Assembly: GCF_030815485.1 (NCBI RefSeq)
Contig: NZ_JAUSWV010000002.1
Span: 2,418,001-2,482,000 of the forward strand
Length of the DNA: 64,000 bases
Reading direction: 5' to 3'
From: Streptomyces rishiriensis
Lineage (GTDB): Bacteria; Actinomycetota; Actinomycetes; Streptomycetales; Streptomycetaceae
The notes beneath the pieces are model-generated. The model saw nothing but the letters and a program-made list of their open reading frames with translations, was not told the origin of the DNA and ran no database searches. How positions within the stretch are numbered: position 1 is the stretch's first letter; each line of letters starts with the position of its first letter. Position numbers and translations under genes: made by a program. Shown here piece after piece: positions 59,029 through 64,000 of this stretch.

Positions 59029-60213
59029 GTGGACCTGCTCGACATCCTGCTGGTGCTGGTGATCCTGGCCTACGCCGGCTCCGGCTACCGGCGTGGACTG
59101 GTGGCCGGCTGTGTCTCGCTCGCCGGGTTCGTGGGCGGCGCGGTGATCGGCGTGTGGGTCCTGCCGTGGCTGATGGACCTGGTGACACCGGGGACCACGG
59201 CGGCGACGGTGACGGCGGTGTGCACGGTTCTCCTCCCCGCGGTGGCCGGGCACGAGCTGGCGAGGCGGCTGGCGCTGCGGCTGCGGCGGGAACTGGACCG
59301 CGGGCCGCTCAGGGTGGCCGACGGGGTCGGCGGGGCGGCGGCGAACGCGCTGGCGGTGCTGATCGTGGCGTGGGTGGCGGCGAGCGTGCTGGGCGCTTCC
59401 TCGTCTTCGCTGGTCACGTCGTCCATACGGGACTCCCGACTGCTGGGGGCCGTGCAGGACGCCATGCCGGACACCACGCCCACCTGGTTCTCGCGGGCCA
59501 CCTCGGCACTGACCGAGGCGGGTTTCCCGCAGGTCTTCAATCCGTTCGAGAGCGAGTCGACGGCCGAGGTCGCCAAGCCCACAGGCGACAGCGTCACCCC
59601 GAGCGCGACCGAGGCGGCCAAGCGGAGCACGGTCAAGATCGAGGGCGTATCGGGCGACCAGGGCCGTGAGGGCAGCGGCTTCGTGTACGCGAGCGAGCAT
59701 GTGATGACCAACGCGCACGTGGTGGCGGGCATCGACGACCCGACCGTACGGATCGGCGGCGTGGGCCGCTCGTACGACGCGCGCGTGGTGCTCTTCGACC
59801 CGGACAAGGACGTGGCGGTGCTGTACGTGCCGGACCTGAGGGCGCCGGTCCTGAGCTTCGACGACGACGCGTCGCGCGGTGACTCGGCGGTCGTCGCCGG
59901 CTATCCGCAGGACGGTGACCTGAACCTCCAGGCGGCGACGGTCGCGAACCGGGTGAAGGCGACCGGCCGGAACATCTACAACGACGAGATCGTCACCCGG
60001 GAGATCTACTCGATCCGCTCCACCGTGCGGCCCGGCAACTCCGGCGGCCCCTTGCTGACCACCGCGGGCCGGGTCTACGGCGTCGTCTTCGCCCGCTCCA
60101 CCTCCGACGACGAGACGGGGTACGTGCTCACGGCGGCCGAGGTGGCCGGCGACGCCGCGCGGGCGGCGAAGGCGACCAAGGCGGTGGACACGGGGAAGCT
60201 GGCGACCTCCTGA
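59029..60213 (+). CDS. MarP-like membrane serine protease
   Basis: 394 residues from the GTG at 59029, with AAAGG upstream. Four CvpA/colicin-V-like N-terminal helices (~1-130) anchor a trypsin-like domain with catalytic His in MTNAHVVAGI, Asp in DPDKDVAVLYV, and Ser in RPGNSGGPLL. This is the layout of mycobacterial MarP, needed for acid resistance through activation of a wall hydrolase. The gene is divergent from a PGRP amidase, a possible substrate. Confidence 0.92.
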   Translation: MDLLDILLVLVILAYAGSGYRRGLVAGCVSLAGFVGGAVIGVWVLPWLMDLVTPGTTAATVTAVCTVLLPAVAGHELARRLALRLRRELDRGPLRVADGVGGAAANALAVLIVAWVAASVLGASSSSLVTSSIRDSRLLGAVQDAMPDTTPTWFSRATSALTEAGFPQVFNPFESESTAEVAKPTGDSVTPSATEAAKRSTVKIEGVSGDQGREGSGFVYASEHVMTNAHVVAGIDDPTVRIGGVGRSYDARVVLFDPDKDVAVLYVPDLRAPVLSFDDDASRGDSAVVAGYPQDGDLNLQAATVANRVKATGRNIYNDEIVTREIYSIRSTVRPGNSGGPLLTTAGRVYGVVFARSTSDDETGYVLTAAEVAGDAARAAKATKAVDTGKLATS

Positions 60214-60228
60214 GCCCCGCGCGGGGCT

Positions 60229-60735
60229 CTACAGCGGCCGCCCCATGAAGATGTCGTCCACGTACTCCCCGCCCAGCAGGAACTCCTCCGGCAGGACGCC
60301 CTCCACCACGAACCCCTCGGACTCGTAGAGCTTGCGGGCCGGGGTGTTGTGACCGAGGACGCGCAGGGTGATCCGGCGGGCGCCCCGGCGGCGGGCCTCG
60401 TCGAGGGCGGCGCGGATCAGCGCCCGTCCGACGCCCCGGCCGCGCCCCTCGTCGAGGACGGCGAGGCCCTGTATCTGCCGGACGTGCGCGTTGCAGGGGA
60501 GCGGGGTGGGCAGGGCGAGGCGGACGTAGCCGATGACACGGTCGTCCAGTTCGGCGACCAGGTAGTCCTCGGGGACGTGGCGCTCGTCGAAGAAGGGGTC
60601 GTACGGCGGCTCCGGCTCGGGCATGACCGCGTGCAGGGGGGACCAGGTCAGCCGGTCGACGAGGGCCAGCGCCTCGGCGTCGGCGGGCCGTGCGGTGCGG
60701 ATGCGGGCTGCGGAAGGTTCGGGCATGGCCGTCAC
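60229..60735 (-). CDS. GNAT-family N-acetyltransferase
   Basis: 168 residues from ATG 60735 (a second ATG at 60726 is also possible). The acetyl-CoA site is GRGRGVGRALIRAALDEAR near residue 98, followed by ITLRVLGHNTPARKLYESEGF. It is cytosolic and the acceptor is unknown. Its stop lies 15 bases from that of the serine protease gene (convergent). Confidence 0.9.
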   Translation of the reverse strand: MTAMPEPSAARIRTARPADAEALALVDRLTWSPLHAVMPEPEPPYDPFFDERHVPEDYLVAELDDRVIGYVRLALPTPLPCNAHVRQIQGLAVLDEGRGRGVGRALIRAALDEARRRGARRITLRVLGHNTPARKLYESEGFVVEGVLPEEFLLGGEYVDDIFMGRPL

Positions 60736-60797
60736 CCTATGGCGGGGAGGCGGCGACCCGAACGGGGTTTTCCGCGGCCACCGGGCAGGATGGCGGC

Positions 60798-61691
60798 ATG
60801 GAACGTGAGCGAATCGCGGTGGCCGGCGCCTCCGGTCTGATCGGCAGCGCCCTGGTGCGGTCCCTGACCGCGGACGGGCACCGGGTGGTACGCCTCGTGC
60901 GCCATGCGCCGCGGGGCGCGGACGAGGTGCGCTGGGACCCCGAGCAGGGGCGGGTGGACGCGGCCGGGCTCGCCGGGTGCGACGCCGTGGTCAATCTGGC
61001 CGGGGCGGGGGTCGGCGACCGGCGCTGGAGCGAGGCGTACAAGAAGCGGATCCACGACAGCCGGGTGCACGGTACGAAGGCGCTGGCCGAGGCCGTCGCC
61101 TCGCTCGACGCACGGCCGCGGGTGTTCGTGAACGGCAGCGCGATGGGTCTGTACGGCGAGACGGGCGAGCGGATCGTGGACGAGGGCTCGCCCGCCGGGA
61201 GCGGCTTCCTGCCGGAGCTGTGCGTGGAGTGGGAGGCGGCGGCCGGCCCCGCCCGGGAGGCGGGGGTCCGTACGGTCCTCACCCGGACCGGGCTGGTCGT
61301 GGCACGCGACGGCGGGGCCTGGGGCAAGCTGTTCCCCCTCTTCCGGGCCGGGCTCGGGGGGCGGATGGGCGACGGCCGGCAGTACTGGTCGTACATCGCG
61401 CTGCACGACGAGGTGGCGGCGATCCGGCATCTGCTCGCCCGGGACGACCTGTCGGGTCCGTTCAACCTGACCGCGCCCGAGCCGCTGACCAACCGGGAGA
61501 TCACCCGGGCGATGGGACGGGTGCTGCGCCGGCCGACGCTGTTCCCGGTCCCGGCGCCGGTGCTGCGCTCGGTGCTGGGCGAGATGGCCGGGGACGTCCT
61601 GGGCAGCGCGCGGGTGGTGCCCAAGCGACTGCTGGAGTCCGGGTTCACCTTCGCGTTTCCCGGGATCGAGGACGCCATCCGGGCAGCCTGA
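60798..61691 (+). CDS. TIGR01777 family NAD(P)-binding epimerase-like protein
   Basis: 297 residues from ATG 60798. The Rossmann glycine motif is IAVAGASGLIGSALVR, followed by AVVNLAGAGVGDRRW, SAMGLYGETGE and YWSYIALHDEVAAI, with a C-terminal DUF1731-like part (RRPTLFPVPAPVLRSVLGEM). It belongs to the YfcH/SULA-like group of extended short-chain dehydrogenases. The substrate is unknown. Confidence 0.9.
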   Translation: MERERIAVAGASGLIGSALVRSLTADGHRVVRLVRHAPRGADEVRWDPEQGRVDAAGLAGCDAVVNLAGAGVGDRRWSEAYKKRIHDSRVHGTKALAEAVASLDARPRVFVNGSAMGLYGETGERIVDEGSPAGSGFLPELCVEWEAAAGPAREAGVRTVLTRTGLVVARDGGAWGKLFPLFRAGLGGRMGDGRQYWSYIALHDEVAAIRHLLARDDLSGPFNLTAPEPLTNREITRAMGRVLRRPTLFPVPAPVLRSVLGEMAGDVLGSARVVPKRLLESGFTFAFPGIEDAIRAA

Positions 61692-61852
61692 TCCTCCACG
61701 TGACCGTATGCGACCGCCGTGCGACCGTGCCCTGTCCATGCGCGACTGTTCCTGACCGATCACGGCCCTAACCTCGAGCCGAACTCGGGTATCCGGGACG
61801 GCTGTTGGGGGCATGACGTCTCCACCGGCCGCGCAACCTCGAGGAGGGGCAC

Positions 61853-63271
61853 GTGCTTGAGCCCGCGTACCAGGCAGACGTCGTCGTAGTGGGAGCCGGT
61901 GTCGCCGGACTCTCCGCCGCGCACCGGCTGGCCAGCGCAGGAGTAACGACCGCAGTCCTGGAGGCCGCTCCCTACGTGGGCGGCCGCATGTCGACGGAGA
62001 AGGTCGACGGGTTCAGACTCGACCGCATCGGGCAGCTGCTGTCGACGGCATACCCGGAACTGGCCCTGACACCGGGGCTGGACGCGCTCGCGCTGCGTCC
62101 GTTCGCGCCGGGGGTCCTGCTGCACAGCGACGGGCGCCATCACCGCGCGGGCGCGCAGGCAGGCGCGGGGAGCACAAGGGGCGCATTACACGCCGTACGC
62201 GCCCTGGCGAGCGTTCCCCGGCCGGGCGCGCTGCCCAGGCCGCGCGCCGGCGGCTCCCCGGCCACGCAGGCGCGGCCGGCGCCACTCCCCAAGGTCCGGG
62301 CGGGGGCGCCGCTGGGCACCGCCGTGGACCAGGCCCGGCTGGGCGCCGCACTGACCCGGCTCGCGGTCACCCCCGCCGAACGGCTGATGCGCCGCCCGGA
62401 GTCACCGGCCGCCCAGGCCCTCGCCTCCCGTGGTCTGCCCGCCCGCACGATCGACGGCTTCCTGCGTCCGCTGCTCGCCGCGCTGCTCTGCGACCCGGAC
62501 CTCACCACCTCCAGCCGGTGCGCGGACCTCGCGCTGCGCGCCTTCGCGGCCGGCCGGCTGTCCCTGCCGGAGGGCGGGGCCGAGGTGCTGCCCGAGCTGC
62601 TCGCGCGGACGCTGCCGCCGGGCACCGTGCACACCGGGGTGCGGGTCACCTCGGTCTCCACGACCTCGGTGACCACCGCCGAGCACGGCGAGTTCCGCTG
62701 CCGTGCCGTGCTGGTCGCCACCGACGCGCGCACCGCGGCGGAACTGCTGCCGGGCCTGCGGGTGCCCGACTTCCATCCGGTGACGGTCGTCCACCACACG
62801 GCGGACGACCCGCCCGGGACCGGGGCGTCGCTGCTCCTCGACGCCGACCGGGGCGGCCCGGTCGCGCACACGGCCGTGGTCAGCCGGGTCGACCCCAGCC
62901 GCGCACCGGCGGGACGCGCGCTGATCTCGTCCACGGTCCTCGGCACACCGCCGCCGGGCATCGACACCGCCGTACGCATGCATCTGTCCCGGCTGTACGG
63001 CATCTCGACCGCGCGCTGGGAGACGCTGGCCGTGCATCACACCGCCGAGGCCGTGCCGGCGATGCGGGCGCCGCACGATCTGCGGCGGGCTGTCCGGTTG
63101 CTGGCGGGCCTGTACGTGTGCGGCGACCACCGGGACACCAGCACCGTGCAGGGCGCGCTGCACTCGGCGCACCGGGCCGCGTCGGCGATCCTCTCCGATC
63201 TGGGCGCCGCCGGTTCCCTGCACGCCGCCGAACCGTTGCCGACGGGCCGGCGGGAGCAGGCAGCGGCGTGA
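61853..63271 (+). CDS. FAD-dependent amine oxidase/desaturase-like protein
   Basis: 472 residues from the GTG at 61853, with GAGGAGGGG upstream. The FAD site is VVVVGAGVAGLSAAHRLA, followed by LEAAPYVGGRMST. The C-terminal FAD motif is LYVCGDHRDTSTVQGALHSAHRAA. The middle holds the substrate region, including an Ala/Pro/Arg-rich segment (residues ~105-165) that looks like an insertion. Phytoene-desaturase-like or amine-oxidase-like reactions are equally plausible. There are no carotenoid genes nearby. Confidence 0.85.
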   Translation: MLEPAYQADVVVVGAGVAGLSAAHRLASAGVTTAVLEAAPYVGGRMSTEKVDGFRLDRIGQLLSTAYPELALTPGLDALALRPFAPGVLLHSDGRHHRAGAQAGAGSTRGALHAVRALASVPRPGALPRPRAGGSPATQARPAPLPKVRAGAPLGTAVDQARLGAALTRLAVTPAERLMRRPESPAAQALASRGLPARTIDGFLRPLLAALLCDPDLTTSSRCADLALRAFAAGRLSLPEGGAEVLPELLARTLPPGTVHTGVRVTSVSTTSVTTAEHGEFRCRAVLVATDARTAAELLPGLRVPDFHPVTVVHHTADDPPGTGASLLLDADRGGPVAHTAVVSRVDPSRAPAGRALISSTVLGTPPPGIDTAVRMHLSRLYGISTARWETLAVHHTAEAVPAMRAPHDLRRAVRLLAGLYVCGDHRDTSTVQGALHSAHRAASAILSDLGAAGSLHAAEPLPTGRREQAAA

Positions 63272-63285
63272 GCGGTGACCGGGGT

Positions 63286-63312
63286 ACCCCTGGGGGCTGC
63301 GCCCCCAGGGGT
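63286..63312. terminator. bidirectional terminator, repeat-type
   Basis: ACCCCTGGGGGC (63286-63297) pairs perfectly with GCCCCCAGGGGT (63301-63312) around a three-base loop. It lies between the stops of convergent genes (63271 and 63318). The sequence also resembles a common Streptomyces extragenic palindrome. Confidence 0.8.
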
Positions 63313-63317
63313 GGGGG

Positions 63318-64000
63318 TCAGCCCAGGGCTGCGACCTTGTCGCGATAGGTGCGGGCCGGGGCCGCGTCCTTGTACGGCTCCAGCCTGCGCTCGAAGTCCC
63401 GGACGTACTCCAGGGCACGGACCGACCGCATCTCCGCCGCCTGCCCGGCGGCCTCCGCGGCCAGCTGGCAGGCCTGGTCGAGTTCACCGAGGCCGAGCCG
63501 GGCGGAGGCGAGGACCACCCGGCAGAACACCCGGCTGCGGGCGTGCGCGGCGGGACGCAGCTGGAGGGAGCGCTCGGCGTGCTGGGCGGCCGCCCGGAAC
63601 TGCTGGAGGTCGCGGTGGCAGTGCCCGAACTCGTCGGCCAGCTGCGCCTCGTCGAAGAAGCGCGCCCAGTGCGGGACCTCGTCGCCGGACTTGGCCGCCT
63701 CCAGCGCGCGTTCGGCGCGGACGAGGGCGGCGGTCGAGGCACGCACCTCGCCGAGCACCCCGTGGCCGCGCGCCTCCGCGGAGTGCAGCAGTGCCTGCAC
63801 GACGGCCGGGGCGCCCGTGCCGACCCCCTGCTGGGCCACCCGCGCGAGCTGCACGGCCTCGCGGCCGTGGCCGAGATAGACGGCCTGGCGGCTCATGGTG
63901 ACGAGGACGAAGGAGCCGTACGCCCGGTCGCCGGCCGCCTGGGAGAGGCGCAGGGCCTGGACGAAGTAGCGCTGGGCCAGGCCGTGCGCGGCGATGTCGA
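63318..64000 (-). CDS. TPR-rich regulator, C-terminal part
   Basis: The frame is open to the window edge, so only the last ~227 residues are present. They are helical repeats of TPR type (AAQHAERSLQLRP, FCRVVLASARLGLGELDQA, QLAAEAAGQAAEM), including MSRQAVYLGHGREAVQLARVA. The architecture recalls Streptomyces developmental or antibiotic regulators with an N-terminal helix-turn-helix and TPR tail (for example NsdA-like). The DNA-binding half is outside the window, so the class is a guess. Confidence 0.7.
   Translation of the reverse strand, partial: DIAAHGLAQRYFVQALRLSQAAGDRAYGSFVLVTMSRQAVYLGHGREAVQLARVAQQGVGTGAPAVVQALLHSAEARGHGVLGEVRASTAALVRAERALEAAKSGDEVPHWARFFDEAQLADEFGHCHRDLQQFRAAAQHAERSLQLRPAAHARSRVFCRVVLASARLGLGELDQACQLAAEAAGQAAEMRSVRALEYVRDFERRLEPYKDAAPARTYRDKVAALG

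Noticed and set aside
1..64000. Mobile elements, CRISPR arrays, tRNA or rRNA genes
   Set aside because: No transposase, integrase, regular spaced repeats, attachment-type direct repeats or cloverleaf-like sequence was noticed. Composition and codon use stay uniform.

Overview
The window is chromosomal DNA from a Streptomyces-type actinomycete. The base composition is strongly GC-rich with G or C at nearly every third codon position. GTG starts are common, genes often overlap by four bases at ATGA or GTGA, and leaderless promoters with TANNNT -10 boxes are frequent. From memory, the gene order matches the conserved core region around SCO2132-SCO2200 of Streptomyces coelicolor. I see no insertion sequence, phage, CRISPR array, rRNA, tRNA or biosynthetic cluster. 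This is core housekeeping DNA with several regulatory features worth attention.

Layout. 1-6.2 kb: the tail of a GT87-like membrane glycosyltransferase, a metallopeptidase lipoprotein, two paralogous secreted NlpC/P60 hydrolases, an NYN-domain protein and a zinc-ribbon protein. 6.3-10.3 kb: a rhomboid protease coupled to a stand-alone Lrp/AsnC effector domain, a cysteine-desulfurase-like enzyme behind a SAM-IV riboswitch, and trpD. 10.4-19.7 kb: the respiratory cluster, qcrB-qcrA-qcrC-ctaE and ctaF-ctaD-ctaC on the minus strand (cytochrome bcc-aa3 supercomplex). A degenerate receiver protein and an L,D-transpeptidase lie between the two blocks. 20-26.7 kb: a desulfurase-TusA fusion, a PfkB (adenosine-kinase-like) kinase, a large anchored surface protein, an A-type Fe-S carrier and quinolinate synthase.

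26.7-37.6 kb: a Ser/Thr kinase with a PQQ propeller, an RND transporter, a NarL-type two-component system, pspAA-pspA, a DUF3043 membrane protein, a methyltransferase and a small conserved protein. 37.7-46.3 kb: late cobalamin assembly (a metallo-hydrolase-CobU fusion, CobT, CobS). These are interleaved with a methyltransferase, an MprF-like DUF2156 protein coupled to a rhomboid-like membrane protein, another membrane protein and a GH114 lipoprotein. 46.6-55.6 kb: pepA, lpd, the E2 acyltransferase sucB, a GntR regulator and homodimeric aceE, so the E1, E2 and E3 parts of the 2-oxoacid dehydrogenases sit together. 55.8-64 kb: a WYL regulator, DUF4240, a PGRP amidase, a MarP-like membrane serine protease, a GNAT enzyme, a TIGR01777 epimerase, an FAD oxidoreductase and the C-terminal part of a TPR-type regulator.

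The main theme is central energy metabolism (bcc-aa3 respiration, pyruvate/2-oxoglutarate dehydrogenase, NAD and Fe-S supply) mixed with envelope maintenance. The strongest non-coding find is the SAM-IV riboswitch at 8996-9112. Other notable sites are a 19-bp palindrome over the ctaE start codon, a 17-bp palindrome over the aceE -35 box, an inverted repeat upstream of pspA, and a long-loop terminator with a rare T7 tract after the NYN gene. All functions are inferred from reading motifs by eye, with no database search.
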